Part shown: in pieces, positions 13,771 through 23,006 of the stretch
How positions within the stretch are numbered: the stretch's first letter is position 1
Layout of the letters: the number at the start of each line of letters is the position of its first letter
NCBI GenBank assembly: GCA_963663945.1
Contig: OY760687.1
Coordinates: 248,001 to 312,000 of the forward strand
Source: Bin87 sp963663945
GTDB lineage: Bacteria; Chloroflexota; Dehalococcoidia; Lucifugimonadales; UBA3495
DNA length: 64,000 nt
Direction: 5' to 3'
Made by a program: the position numbers and the translations under genes
Notes under the pieces: generated by a model
What the model saw: the letters and a program-made list of their open reading frames with translations, nothing else
The model's database searches: none
Told to the model about the DNA's origin: nothing

Positions 13771-16700
13771 ATGACGACGAGTGCAACGCGGCAGGACCAG
13801 GCCCCCGCTTCCGCCATTCCTCAAGAGTTGCTCGGCGCCGTGCGGTGGCGCTGCATCGGCCCGCCTCGGGGCGGCCGGGTGGTGGCGGTGGCCGGCGACC
13901 CGGTCAATTCCATGGTCTTCTACTTCGGCGCGTGCGCCGGCGGGGTGTGGAAGACCACCGACGGCGGCACCTACTGGGAGAATGTCTCCGATGGGTACTT
14001 CAACACCGCCTCGGTTGGCGCCATCGCCGTCGCGCCCTCCGACCCCAACGTCATCTATGCCGGCATGGGGGAGTCCTGCATCCGCGGGGACGTGACCTAC
14101 GGGGACGGGGTGTACCGTTCGACTGATGGCGGCGAGACCTGGACCAACATTGGCCTGTCCGACACGCGGCATATTGCACGGGTGCGGGTGCATCCCACCA
14201 ACCCCGACCTGGTGTACGTGGCGGCCCTGGGCCACGCCTACGGCCCCAACAACGAGCGGGGCGTTTTTCGTTCCAGAAATGGCGGCGATTCCTGGGAACA
14301 GGTACTGTTCCGCAGCGAGAACGCCGGGGCCGTGGACCTGTCCATGGACCCCAACAACCCCCGCATCCTGTACGCGTCCATCTGGGAGACCCGGCGGACA
14401 CCCTGGAGCCTGATCAGCGGCGGAGAGGGCAGCGGCATCTTCAAGTCCGTGGACGGTGGCGACACCTGGACGGAGATCACCGGCAACCCCGGCCTCCCCG
14501 GCGGACTCAAGGGGCGCATCGGCGTCGCCGTTTCTCCCGCCAAATCCGGTCGGGTGTGGGCCACCATCGAGGCCGAGGACTGCGGGCTGTACCGGTCCGA
14601 CAACGGCGGCGACACCTGGGAGCTGGTCAGCGATGATCGCGACCTGCAGGGGCGGCCCTGGTACTACCAGCACGTATTTGCCGACCCGCAGGACGCGGAC
14701 ACCGTGTGGATCCTCAACTACTCGTGCTGGAAGTCCGTGGACGGCGGGCGCAACTTCAACCGGGTCACCACGCCCCACGGCGACGACCACGACCTCTGGA
14801 TCGACCCCGACAACCCGTTGCGGATGATCGAGGGCAACGACGGCGGCGCGTGCGTCAGCTTCAACGGCGGAGAGACCTGGTCCAGCATCTACAACCAGCT
14901 CACGGCCCAGTTCTACCACCTGACCACGGACAACCGCTTTCCCCACCGGGTGTACGGCACCCAGCAGGACAACACGGCCATCAGCGTGCCGTCCCGCACG
15001 CACAAGGGCGCGATTCCCTGGGGCGACTGCTACGTGGTGGGCAACTCCGAAAGCGGCCACATCGCCCTGCATCCGGATGATCCCGACACGGTGATCTCCG
15101 GCGCAATCGGCAGCTCGGCCGGCGGCGGCGGGAACCTGCTGCACTACGACCACGCCACCGGGCAGGTGCGGATCATCACGGTGTGGCCCGAGCTCTACAC
15201 CGGCTGGGGCGCGCGGGACATGCGGTACCGCTTCCAGTGGACCTATCCCATCATGTTCTCGCCCCACGCTCCGCAGACGCTGTACGTGGCCGGCAACGTG
15301 GTGTTCCGCTCGACCGATCTGGGCAGCAGTTGGGAGGCCATCAGCCCCGACCTGACCCGCCATGATCCTTCCACCCTGGAGCCCTCCGGCGGCCCCATCA
15401 CCAAGGACACCTCCGGCGCGGAGGTGTACGCAACCATCTTCGCCTTCGTGGAATCTCCCCACGAGCCGGGCGTCTTCTGGACCGGCTCCGACGATGGACT
15501 GGTGCATGTTTCCCGCGACGGCGGCGGGACATGGGACGCGGTCACGCCCGACGACCTGCCGGAGTGGACGCTAATCTGCATGATCGAGGTGTCGCCCCAC
15601 GACCCGGCCACGGCCTACTTCGCGGGCACGCGTTACAAGCTGGACGACACCCGCCCCATGCTCTACCGGACCACCGACTACGGCCAAATCTGGACATTGA
15701 TAACCGCCGGCCTGCCCGACGATGACTACACCCGTGTGGTGCGGGAAGACCCGGTCCGCCCGGGCCTGCTCTATGCCGGCACCGAGACCGGAGCGTACGT
15801 GTCCTTCAACCAGGGAGATTCCTGGCAGCCGCTGCGGGCCAATCTGCCGGTGGTTCCGGTGTACGACCTGGCGATCAAGGACGACAACCTGGTCGCCGCC
15901 ACCCACGGGCGGTCCTTCTGGATACTGGACGACCTGACCCAGGTGCGCCAGCTTGCTCCGTCCCTTGCGGGTCAGCCTGTCGCCCTGCTGCAGCCCCGGG
16001 ATACCTTACGGGTCCGGTCGCCCTTCCGCGACCGGAAGCCCAGCCCCGGCAAGATCTACCGGGCCGGCCTGGGCGCGGACGTCACCTACAGCGAGTCGCT
16101 GGGCAAGGCCGGGGAAACCGTGCGGAAGATGTGGGATGCCGGTGAAAACCCACCCGACGGGGTGATGATCCACTACCACCTGCAGGAGGCGTCCGAGGAA
16201 GTGACCCTCACCATCCGGGACGGAGCCGGGGAGGTCATCCAGAGCTTCTCCAGCAAGCCCCCGGAAGCCGGCGCGGAAGCCGGGGAACCTCGGGTGCCGG
16301 CCGAGGCGGGCATGAACCGCTTCGTGTGGAGCATGCGCTATCCGCCGGCCCGCAAGGTGCCAGAGGACAAGACCACCGAGGATGCGGTCATCGGCCCCCT
16401 GGCGTCGCCCGGCGAGTACCAGGTGACGCTGCAGGTGGGGGACGATGCTCAGACCCAGGCCTTCCGCATCATCAAGGACCCCCGCGTGGGGGCCAGCCAG
16501 GACGATCTGGACGCCCAGTTCAAGTTCCTGATCGAGATCCGCGACAAGGTGTCGGAGACCCATGACGGCATCAATCGGCTGCGCCGGGTCCGCCAGCAGG
16601 TGGACCAGTGGGTGAATCGCGTCGACGGGCATCCATCGGCAGAAACGGTGGGCGACGCGGCGGAGTCGGTGAAGGAGAAACTGGGGCAGATCGAGGACCT

Positions 16701-16956
16701 GCTGATCCAGTCGGCGTACCGAGGCGCCCGGGACCGGCTGGACCTGCCGGCACGGCTCAACCGCAAGCTGGCGGAACTCACCGCCGTGGTGGCGAACGCC
16801 GACTTCGCGCCTCCCCAGCAGGCGTACCAGGTCTTCGACTACCTCTCCGGTGAGATCGACCAACAGCTGACGGCGTTGCAGCAGGTCATCGATGAGGACG
16901 TGACGCAGTTCGCCAACCTGGTGCGCGACCTGGACATCCCGACCATCGCGACGTAG
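13771..16956 (+). CDS. Sortilin/VPS10-type BNR (Asp-box) repeat beta-propeller protein
   Basis: A 1061-residue protein dominated by Asp-box repeats (S/T-x-D-x-G-x-T-W), the signature of sialidase/sortilin-type propellers. Examples are KTTDGGTYW, RSTDGGETW, KSVDGGDTW, RSDNGGDTW, RSTDLGSSW, RTTDYGQIW and SFNQGDSW; I count about eleven over residues 55-700. The C-terminal third (about 720-1061) is a beta-sandwich-like part followed by a long helical segment (IEIRDKVSETHDGINRLRRVRQQVDQWV). Family members are annotated as glycosyl hydrolases, but no catalytic residues are visible. No signal peptide is present at this start, which is supported by GGGAGG. Function remains open. Confidence 0.85.
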   Translation: MTTSATRQDQAPASAIPQELLGAVRWRCIGPPRGGRVVAVAGDPVNSMVFYFGACAGGVWKTTDGGTYWENVSDGYFNTASVGAIAVAPSDPNVIYAGMGESCIRGDVTYGDGVYRSTDGGETWTNIGLSDTRHIARVRVHPTNPDLVYVAALGHAYGPNNERGVFRSRNGGDSWEQVLFRSENAGAVDLSMDPNNPRILYASIWETRRTPWSLISGGEGSGIFKSVDGGDTWTEITGNPGLPGGLKGRIGVAVSPAKSGRVWATIEAEDCGLYRSDNGGDTWELVSDDRDLQGRPWYYQHVFADPQDADTVWILNYSCWKSVDGGRNFNRVTTPHGDDHDLWIDPDNPLRMIEGNDGGACVSFNGGETWSSIYNQLTAQFYHLTTDNRFPHRVYGTQQDNTAISVPSRTHKGAIPWGDCYVVGNSESGHIALHPDDPDTVISGAIGSSAGGGGNLLHYDHATGQVRIITVWPELYTGWGARDMRYRFQWTYPIMFSPHAPQTLYVAGNVVFRSTDLGSSWEAISPDLTRHDPSTLEPSGGPITKDTSGAEVYATIFAFVESPHEPGVFWTGSDDGLVHVSRDGGGTWDAVTPDDLPEWTLICMIEVSPHDPATAYFAGTRYKLDDTRPMLYRTTDYGQIWTLITAGLPDDDYTRVVREDPVRPGLLYAGTETGAYVSFNQGDSWQPLRANLPVVPVYDLAIKDDNLVAATHGRSFWILDDLTQVRQLAPSLAGQPVALLQPRDTLRVRSPFRDRKPSPGKIYRAGLGADVTYSESLGKAGETVRKMWDAGENPPDGVMIHYHLQEASEEVTLTIRDGAGEVIQSFSSKPPEAGAEAGEPRVPAEAGMNRFVWSMRYPPARKVPEDKTTEDAVIGPLASPGEYQVTLQVGDDAQTQAFRIIKDPRVGASQDDLDAQFKFLIEIRDKVSETHDGINRLRRVRQQVDQWVNRVDGHPSAETVGDAAESVKEKLGQIEDLLIQSAYRGARDRLDLPARLNRKLAELTAVVANADFAPPQQAYQVFDYLSGEIDQQLTALQQVIDEDVTQFANLVRDLDIPTIAT

Positions 16957-17027
16957 GCGGCCGGAGCGGGCCCGGTCCGCAATCCAAGTCCACGCCACCC
17001 GCTGCTTCTCTCGCGCGTACCCGTTTG

Positions 17028-17131
17028 GTCATCGCGAGGAGCGCAGCGACGTGGTGATCTCGTTCCCGCAGCAGCGTTCCTTGCCCCAGCGAGATTGCCG
17101 CCCCCGCACTTGATGCGGGGGCGGCAATGAC
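17028..17131. repeat. REP-like palindromic repeat, family A, copy 2
   Basis: Opens GTCATCGCGAGGAGCGCAGCG, contains GTGATCTCGTTCCCGCAGCAG, and returns as GCGAGATTGCCG...GGCAATGAC. A nested hairpin CCCCCGCA...TGCGGGGG sits in the right arm. It separates the BNR-repeat gene from the convergent cupin gene and may act as their transcription barrier. The interval 16957-17205 holds nothing else. Confidence 0.8.
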
Positions 17132-17205
17132 AGTTCCATCGAACCTGGGTACGCGTGGGGCTGCCTCCAGGTTGACGAGTGCCGGGGCAAGTCAGTCCTG
17201 CAGGA

Positions 17206-17538
17206 TCAGTCCTGCAGAAGGATGTAGACCGCGCCCGACGGGGACAGGTCATGGTGCGAGTGCCCCTTGCCGGTGACGTCCTCCATGAGCCGGATGTCCC
17301 CGGCCTGCAGCACGCGCTTGGAGCCGTCGCTGGCCCCGATTTCCACCTCGCCGGACAGGTGGATGATCAGCCGGCGTTCCGGCAGGGGATGAAAGTCCAT
17401 CTGCCGCGACCCGTCGAACTCCTGGACGCGCGCCTCGGAGATGTTGATCAGCGCCCCAAGCTCCGGATGCTCCTCCAGATTCAGGTCTTCGATGTGGCTC
17501 TCGCCGTCGGCGTCCGAAAATACCCGATAAATTGCCAT
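17206..17538 (-). CDS. Cupin-domain protein
   Basis: A 110-residue single-domain cupin: PLPERRLIIHLSGEVEIGASDGSKRVLQAGDI is the conserved beta-barrel half and GKGHSHHDLSPSGAVYILLQ supplies the histidine cluster of the second motif. Cupins of this size bind a metal or small ligand and act as isomerases, dioxygenases or regulators; nothing here decides among them. The ATG at 17536-17538 is preceded by GGGAGG at perfect spacing, so the longer upstream frame is not used. It is transcribed toward the BNR-repeat gene, away from moeA. Confidence 0.85.
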   Translation of the reverse strand: MAIYRVFSDADGESHIEDLNLEEHPELGALINISEARVQEFDGSRQMDFHPLPERRLIIHLSGEVEIGASDGSKRVLQAGDIRLMEDVTGKGHSHHDLSPSGAVYILLQD

Positions 17539-17668
17539 TTTGCCTCCCAAACGTTCCTTGGAATTCTGCTCTTCGTTCCCGCAGTCTAGCACCGTCGATT
17601 GCGTTAGCGTGTTGGCGTCGGTCTGTTTGGACCGATGTACGCACATCGGCTGCCAGGGCCTTTCGATT

Positions 17669-17774
17669 GTCATTGCGAGGCGCTTGCGCCGTGGCAATCT
17701 CGTTGGGTCCAGGGGCGCCTCTCGCGAGGATTGCTCCATTTTGCACGAGATTGCCGCGCTTCGCTCGCAATGAC
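17669..17774. repeat. REP-like palindromic repeat, family A, copy 3
   Basis: Left arm GTCATTGCGAGGCGCTTGCG, then CGTGGCAATCTCGTTGGG. Right arm GCACGAGATTGCCGCGCTTC, ending GCTCGCAATGAC. It lies between the divergent cupin and moeA genes. Confidence 0.85.
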
Positions 17775-17813
17775 AGATGCCCACAATCGCGCAATGACAG
17801 ATGCCCACAATCG
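17766..17813. repeat. 24-bp tandem duplication at the end of a REP copy
   Basis: Two exact 24-bp units (17766-17789 and 17790-17813), each starting CGCAATGACAGATGCCCA and ending CAATCG. The first overlaps the right end of the family A repeat, suggesting replication slippage there. Confidence 0.9.
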
Positions 17814-17871
17814 AAAGATCCTGCATCTGCTGCGGGAATCGTTGCGCTGCCCCCCTTCGGGTGTGTATAGT

Positions 17872-17877
17872 TATAAT
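17872..17877 (+). promoter_or_regulatory. -10 hexamer TATAAT upstream of moeA
   Basis: A perfect TATAAT 31 bases before the moeA ATG at 17909. No well-spaced -35 is visible; TTGCGC at 17842 is 24 bases away. Confidence 0.4.
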
Positions 17878-17908
17878 ACGGGCATCTATATTTAAATTCG
17901 CACCCACA

Positions 17909-19150
17909 ATGGCGGAATTTTTCAACGTATTGCCTCCGGGGGAGGCACTGGCTTTGCTCTTAGAGCGACTTCCGGAGCGACCGGCTACAGCGGTGTGTGT
18001 GGTGGATACCGCACAAGCATCAGGGCGGGTCGTGGCTGCGGAAGTACGGGCCACGGAATCTCTGCCCGCTTTTCCCCGCGCCACGATGGACGGCTACAGC
18101 GTGCGCGCGGCCGACACCTACGGCGCCAGCGACGGGCTGCCGGCCTGGTTCACGCTGGTGGGCGAAGTGCCCATGGGGATGGCCCCTGATATGAGCCTGG
18201 GCGTCGGCGAGGCGGCGGTGGCCTACACCGGCGGGATGCTGGCCGGCAACGCCGACGCCGTGGTCATGGTGGAGCACACCCAGGCCGTCGACGCCAACAC
18301 TGTCGAGGTCATGCGGCCGGTGGCTCCCGGCGAGAACGTCGCCCAGCCGGGCGAGGATGTGCGGGTCGGGGAGTCGGTCCTGCCAGCGGGCCACGTGATC
18401 CGTTCACAGGATATCGGCGGACTGCTCGCGCTGGGCATCGAGCGGGTGAACGTGGCCGAGCGGCCGCGGGTGGGCATCCTGTCCATGGGCGATGAGGTGG
18501 TACCTCCCGGCGCTACGCCCGGACCGGGACAGGTGCGGGATATCAACACCTACACCGTGGCCGGGCAGGTCGTCGCGGCCGGCGGGATTCCGGAACTCCT
18601 GGGCCTGGTGGGCGACGACTACGAGGAACAGCTGGTTGCGGCGCGGCAGGGGTTGGCCCAGTCCGACATGCTGGTGCTGTCGGCCGGAAGCTCAGTCAGC
18701 ACGCGGGACCGGACGGTGGACATCGTCGCCGAACTTGGCGAACCCGGGCCTTTGGTGCACGGGCTGGCGCTGCGCCCAGGCAAGCCGGCCATCCTGGGTC
18801 TGTGCGACGGCAAACCGGTCATCGGACTGCCGGGTAACCCGGTGTCGGCGATGGTCGTGAGCAGCCTGGTGGTGCGGCCAACGGTGTACCGGCTCATGGG
18901 CTGTGCCCGCCCGCCGTCACCATCCGAACGCGGGGCGGTACTGGCGCAGGACATCCCATCCGCCGCCGGGCGCGAAGATTATGTGCCAGTGCGATTGGTT
19001 AAAGGCGAGAATGGCACGGAGGAAGCCCATCCGGTGTGGGGCAAGAGCGGGTTGATATTCACCCTGGTCAGGGCGGATGGCCTGGTGAGAGTACCGGCGG
19101 ACGCGGGCGGGATCTACGCCGGCGAAACGGTATGGGTACGGGAGTTGTGA
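17909..19150 (+). CDS. moeA: Molybdopterin molybdotransferase MoeA
   Basis: A 413-residue MoeA (gephyrin E-domain homologue), which inserts molybdate into adenylylated molybdopterin in the last step of Moco synthesis. Family marks: PAFPRATMDGYSVRAADTYGA, AYTGGMLAGNADAVVMVEHTQ, VGILSMGDEVVPPG, an ASSGSS-like AGSSVSTRD and GLPGNPVSAMVVSSLVV. The ATG at 17909 fits the MoeA N-terminus; an upstream in-frame ATG lies inside repeat sequence. A second, fused MoeA begins 4 bases after this stop, so both are cotranslated. Full length and no missing motif. Confidence 0.93.
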   Translation: MAEFFNVLPPGEALALLLERLPERPATAVCVVDTAQASGRVVAAEVRATESLPAFPRATMDGYSVRAADTYGASDGLPAWFTLVGEVPMGMAPDMSLGVGEAAVAYTGGMLAGNADAVVMVEHTQAVDANTVEVMRPVAPGENVAQPGEDVRVGESVLPAGHVIRSQDIGGLLALGIERVNVAERPRVGILSMGDEVVPPGATPGPGQVRDINTYTVAGQVVAAGGIPELLGLVGDDYEEQLVAARQGLAQSDMLVLSAGSSVSTRDRTVDIVAELGEPGPLVHGLALRPGKPAILGLCDGKPVIGLPGNPVSAMVVSSLVVRPTVYRLMGCARPPSPSERGAVLAQDIPSAAGREDYVPVRLVKGENGTEEAHPVWGKSGLIFTLVRADGLVRVPADAGGIYAGETVWVREL

Positions 19151-19154
19151 ACTC

Positions 19155-21116
19155 ATGGAGGACTCAACACCACACCGGTCACACCGTCGCTACTTCCTGC
19201 AGGACATTCCCCTGGAAGAGGCGACGGCCCGCTGGTTCGGCGCCCTGAGCGAGGCCGGCGCCCTGGCAGCGATGCCCGGCGAGGATGCGGCGCTGACCGC
19301 TCCCGACATCGTGGGCCGGATCACCGCCTGGCCGGTGTGGGCCGTTGCGTCGTCGCCGCACTATGACGCCGCCGCCATGGACGGCATCGCGGTGCGGGCG
19401 GCTGACACTGTCGGAGCCACCGAGACCCGACCCGTGGCCCTGGAAGTGGGCAGTCAGGCCGTGTGGGTCGACACCGGAGACCCCATGCCGGCGGGCACGG
19501 ATGCGGTGGTGATGATCGAGCACGTGCAGCGGGATCCCGCTGACCCGGGCACGGTGCGGGTGTCCGACCCGGTGGCGCCGTGGCAGCACGTACGCCCGCT
19601 GGGCGAAGACATCGTGGCCACCGAGTTGGTGCTGCCGGAAAACCACCGCATCACCCCCGCGGACCTGGGAGCCTGCGCCGCGGCCGGGCTCACCACCGTT
19701 CCGGTGCGCCGCCGGCCCCGGGTCACGATCATTCCCACCGGGGATGAATTGGCTCCCATCGGCGCGCCGAGAAGACCGGGCGACATTCCGGAGTTCAACT
19801 CCCTGATCCTCGCTGCGCTGATCCGCCAGTGGGGCGGCGAACCGGTGGTGCGCCAACCGGCGCCGGACGACTTTGACGCCATTCGCGAAGCGGTTGTCGA
19901 GGGTCTGGCATCCTCGGACGTGGTGGCGATCAACGCCGGCTCCTCCGCCGGCGACGCCGACTACACCGCTTCGGTCATCGAATCGCTGGGGACGCTGCAG
20001 GTGCATGGCATCGCCGTGCGGCCCGGCCATCCGGTGGCGTTGGGTCTGGCGTCGGGCAAGGCGGTGATGGGAGTCCCGGGATACCCGGTGTCGGCGGCCC
20101 TGACCGCTGAGCTTTTGCTGCTGCCATTGCTGGAACGGCTGCTGGGCTCGTCGATGCCAGCACGAACGCGCATCAGCGCCAACATGACCCGCAAGGCGGT
20201 CTCGCCCACGGGTGAGGACGAGTTCCTGCGCGTCGCGGTGGGACGGGTTGGAGACAAGATGATTGCGACGCCGGTGCAGCGCGGCGCCGGCGTGGTCATG
20301 TCCCTGGTGCGCGCCGACGGCATCGTCAGGATTCCCAGGCATACTGAAGGCGTGGACGCCGGCGCTGAGGTGGAAGTCGAACTGCTCCGCCCGCTGGAGG
20401 AGGTGGAGAACACCATCGTCGCCATCGGCAGCCACGACCTGGCGCTGGACCTCATGCGCAGTTTCCTGAGTCGCGGAAACCCGTCGGTGAACCTGGCATC
20501 GGCCCACGTGGGCAGCCTGGGCGGGTTGCTGGCGCTGCGGCGGGGTGAAGCTCACGTCGCGGGCTGCCACCTGCTGGACACGGAGACCGGCGAGTACAAT
20601 ACGTCCTACGTCCGCCGTTACTTGCCGGATACCCCCGTCGCCATCGTTCGTCTCGTGGGACGCACGCAGGGCCTGATGACCGCCCCGGGGAACCCGCTGA
20701 ACATTGCGAGCCTGGAGGACCTGCTGCGGCCGGAGGTACGGTTCGTAAACCGCCAACGGGGCTCGGGCACCCGGGTGCTGCTGGATTACCGGCTCCAGCA
20801 GATGGGGGCGACGGCCGATGAAATCGTCGGCTACCAGCGCGAGGAGTACAGCCACCTGGCGGTGGCGGCGGCGGTGTCGGGCGGGTCGGCCGACACCGGG
20901 TTGGGGGTGCTGTCAGCGGCCCGCGCCCTGGAGCTGGAGTTCGTGCCCCTGCTGAATGAGGAGTATGACCTGATCATCCCCACGGAACACTGCGAAAGCG
21001 GTCACCTCCAGCCGCTGCTGGACCTGCTCGGCGCGCCCGATTTCCGGCTGGCGGTGGACGACCTTGGCGGGTACGATGTTTCGCGAATGGGCGAACTGCG
21101 GGCGATGCTGCCGTGA
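19155..21116 (+). CDS. MoeA fused to a periplasmic-binding-protein-like domain
   Basis: A 653-residue protein. Residues 1-415 are a complete MoeA unit (HYDAAAMDGIAVRAADTVG, TIIPTGDELAPIG, NAGSSAGDADYTASVI, GVPGYPVSAALTAELLLLPL). Residues 430-653 are a LysR-substrate/PBP-like domain (AHVGSLGGLLALRRGEAHVAG, RFVNRQRGSGTRVLLDYRL, GLGVLSAARALELEF). This fusion occurs in archaea and some bacteria, usually beside a plain MoeA as here; the PBP-like part may sense or deliver molybdate or tungstate, which is inference. It starts 4 bases after moeA and overlaps the next gene by 4 bases. Confidence 0.92.
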   Translation: MEDSTPHRSHRRYFLQDIPLEEATARWFGALSEAGALAAMPGEDAALTAPDIVGRITAWPVWAVASSPHYDAAAMDGIAVRAADTVGATETRPVALEVGSQAVWVDTGDPMPAGTDAVVMIEHVQRDPADPGTVRVSDPVAPWQHVRPLGEDIVATELVLPENHRITPADLGACAAAGLTTVPVRRRPRVTIIPTGDELAPIGAPRRPGDIPEFNSLILAALIRQWGGEPVVRQPAPDDFDAIREAVVEGLASSDVVAINAGSSAGDADYTASVIESLGTLQVHGIAVRPGHPVALGLASGKAVMGVPGYPVSAALTAELLLLPLLERLLGSSMPARTRISANMTRKAVSPTGEDEFLRVAVGRVGDKMIATPVQRGAGVVMSLVRADGIVRIPRHTEGVDAGAEVEVELLRPLEEVENTIVAIGSHDLALDLMRSFLSRGNPSVNLASAHVGSLGGLLALRRGEAHVAGCHLLDTETGEYNTSYVRRYLPDTPVAIVRLVGRTQGLMTAPGNPLNIASLEDLLRPEVRFVNRQRGSGTRVLLDYRLQQMGATADEIVGYQREEYSHLAVAAAVSGGSADTGLGVLSAARALELEFVPLLNEEYDLIIPTEHCESGHLQPLLDLLGAPDFRLAVDDLGGYDVSRMGELRAMLP

Positions 21117-21640
21117 CCAGCAATCCCAACCAGAGCATCGCCCGCCGGTCCGCCGAACTGGACGCCCAGCTCGCGGCCAACGGCGGCGACCACAGCGATA
21201 CCCTGCGCGCCCAGCACCGGCTGGCCCACGCCTATCGCGCCGCCCGCTGGTTCGACGAGGCGCTGCATTGGTTTGACCGCGCCGCAGAGGGCAGCGCGCG
21301 GGTGCATGGGCCGGATCACCTCGAAACGCTGCGCTACCGGAGCAGCCTGGCCAATTGCCACTACGCCGCCGGGCACACCGACGTGGCCATCGAGATGTTC
21401 GGCGACCTGTTCGACGCGCGCCGTGCCGCGTTGGGCGAGGATCATCCCGATACGTTGCGCAGCCGGGGGAGCCTGGCCAACGCGCTGCACGCGGTAGGTC
21501 GCTACGACGAGGCGGCCACGCTGCATCTGCGCAACGCCGGCGACCGGGCAGAGACCCTGGGCCGCCAGCATCCCTCCACCGAGGCCAGCCTCCGCAACCT
21601 GGCGCGAGCCGTCCAGGACGCCGGCGCGGACACGACCTGA
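21113..21640 (+). CDS. Tetratricopeptide-repeat (kinesin-light-chain type) protein
   Basis: A 175-residue protein with about three TPR-10/12 type repeats of 42 residues. Each carries a D-H-x-D/E-T-L-R linker: GGDHSDTLRAQHRLAHAY, GPDHLETLRYRSSLANCHY and GEDHPDTLRSRGSLANALH. A final QHPSTEASLRNLA unit follows. Such repeats form an all-helical protein-binding superhelix. It starts with GTG overlapping the previous TGA (GTGA), so translation is coupled to the MoeA-PBP gene. Its partner is unknown. Confidence 0.85.
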   Translation: MTSNPNQSIARRSAELDAQLAANGGDHSDTLRAQHRLAHAYRAARWFDEALHWFDRAAEGSARVHGPDHLETLRYRSSLANCHYAAGHTDVAIEMFGDLFDARRAALGEDHPDTLRSRGSLANALHAVGRYDEAATLHLRNAGDRAETLGRQHPSTEASLRNLARAVQDAGADTT

Positions 21641-21642
21641 CC

Positions 21643-22965
21643 TTGGCCAACGAGGAAGCAGCCAGCGGGTTATCCGATCCGGAACGGCCGGGTTCCGAAG
21701 CCACGACCTCGCTACACGCCTGGTCGGTCCTGCTGCTGAACCGGACCCACCAGAGCACGGTGGTGCTGTCATCCTACGGGCTCGGGTTGTTTCTTCCCTT
21801 TGTGCAGGCGGACCTGGATCTCAGCTACCTGGAGATCGGCGTTCTGCAGGCCGTCTGGTGGGGCACGCCGGCGGTTCTGCTGGTGCCCTTCAGCCTGCTG
21901 TTCGCCCGGTTCAATCCGAACCGACGGGTGCTGGTCGCGCTGGCGCTCATGGCGCCCTGCCTGTTCAGCCAGGGCCTGGCCATCGGGTTCTGGACGCTGC
22001 TGGCGTCGCGGTTCCTGACGGTGCTGGTCCATGCGTCGATGGCGCCGGCGAGGCCGCTCCTGCTGCGCTGGTGGGCCGCTCCGCGCCAGTACTCCACGGT
22101 GAGCTCCCTGGGATTGTCGATGCACTCCACCTTCATGGCGGCGGCCCTCACCTTCGGGCCCATGATCATCGTGGTATTGGACAGCTGGCGGCTGGCCTAC
22201 TTCGTCCAGGGCGCGCTGATGGCCGGGCATCTGCTGGTGTGGGCGGCGCTGACGTGGGGTGCTAGAGAACCGGCCCAGGGCCCGGAGGATGCGGTCGCAG
22301 CCGCGCCGGCGTCGAATGATCCCGCAGACGGCGCAGTGGAAGAGCAAAGCGCCCGGCCGCCGCTGGTCCGCTCGCTGGTGGCTTATCCCCACGCCTGGCT
22401 GCTGGGCGTGGTCATGCTGTGGCTGTCGGCGTCGTGGACCACGGTGCTGACCTTCCTGCCCACGATCCTGGAGGCGCACCGGGGCATCGCCATCACATCG
22501 GGCAGCGTGCTGTTCGGGTTCCTGTACTACGTGCTGATCCCGGGAGCGCTGGCGGGAAGCTGGATATTCAATCGCATCACCAACCGGCGGCTGATGGTGC
22601 TGCTGCCGGCGGCGCTGAACCTGGTGGCCACGGTGGTCGCCGTGCTGGCCGGCAACGTCGTGATCGCCGCGCTGGCTCTGACCGGGTTGGGCATTGCCTG
22701 GATATTCGTACCGGCCATGGAGATCCTGCCCTTCGAGTTCAGGAACATCCGGACGCGGGAGGTGTCGGTGCTGTCAGGGTTGGTGCAGACCTTCGGCGCG
22801 GTGGGTTTCGGCGCCGGACCGGTGATCGCCGGGGCATTGGCCCAGATGACCGGCTCGCTGGTCACGGGGGTCCTGGCCGTGGCGCTGATGACCGCCGTGG
22901 CAGTGGTCGCGGCGGCGCTGTTGCCTCGCAGCTTTGGCGGTGAGGCGGCTCTCCGCAGCAACTGA
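21643..22965 (+). CDS. Major facilitator superfamily (MFS) transporter
   Basis: An about 440-residue 12-helix inner-membrane transporter. N-half helices: SYGLGLFLPFVQADLDLSYLEIGVLQ, TPAVLLVPFSLLFARFNPNRRVLVALALM. A long cytoplasmic loop (EPAQGPEDAVAAAPASNDPADG) separates it from the second half (SGSVLFGFLYYVLIPGALAGSWIFNRITNRRLMVLLPAALN). The start is uncertain: TTG at 21643, 2 bases after the TPR stop, gives a sensible N-terminus, but no clear ribosome site is seen. The substrate cannot be inferred; the gene continues the moeA operon direction. Confidence 0.85.
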   Translation: MANEEAASGLSDPERPGSEATTSLHAWSVLLLNRTHQSTVVLSSYGLGLFLPFVQADLDLSYLEIGVLQAVWWGTPAVLLVPFSLLFARFNPNRRVLVALALMAPCLFSQGLAIGFWTLLASRFLTVLVHASMAPARPLLLRWWAAPRQYSTVSSLGLSMHSTFMAAALTFGPMIIVVLDSWRLAYFVQGALMAGHLLVWAALTWGAREPAQGPEDAVAAAPASNDPADGAVEEQSARPPLVRSLVAYPHAWLLGVVMLWLSASWTTVLTFLPTILEAHRGIAITSGSVLFGFLYYVLIPGALAGSWIFNRITNRRLMVLLPAALNLVATVVAVLAGNVVIAALALTGLGIAWIFVPAMEILPFEFRNIRTREVSVLSGLVQTFGAVGFGAGPVIAGALAQMTGSLVTGVLAVALMTAVAVVAAALLPRSFGGEAALRSN

Positions 22966-23006
22966 GTTTGACGTGTTTGTGGCAGTATTTGATTGGAGGT
23001 GGTGGA

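Noticed and set aside
13591..15507. Long open frame on the minus strand (638 codons) opposite the BNR-repeat gene
   Set aside because: It is a shadow of the high-GC plus-strand gene: Val/Gly/His-rich low-complexity translation with no domain, while the plus frame has clear Asp-box repeats.
19179..20855. 558-codon minus-strand frame opposite MoeA-PBP
   Set aside because: Gln/Arg/His-rich shadow without motifs.
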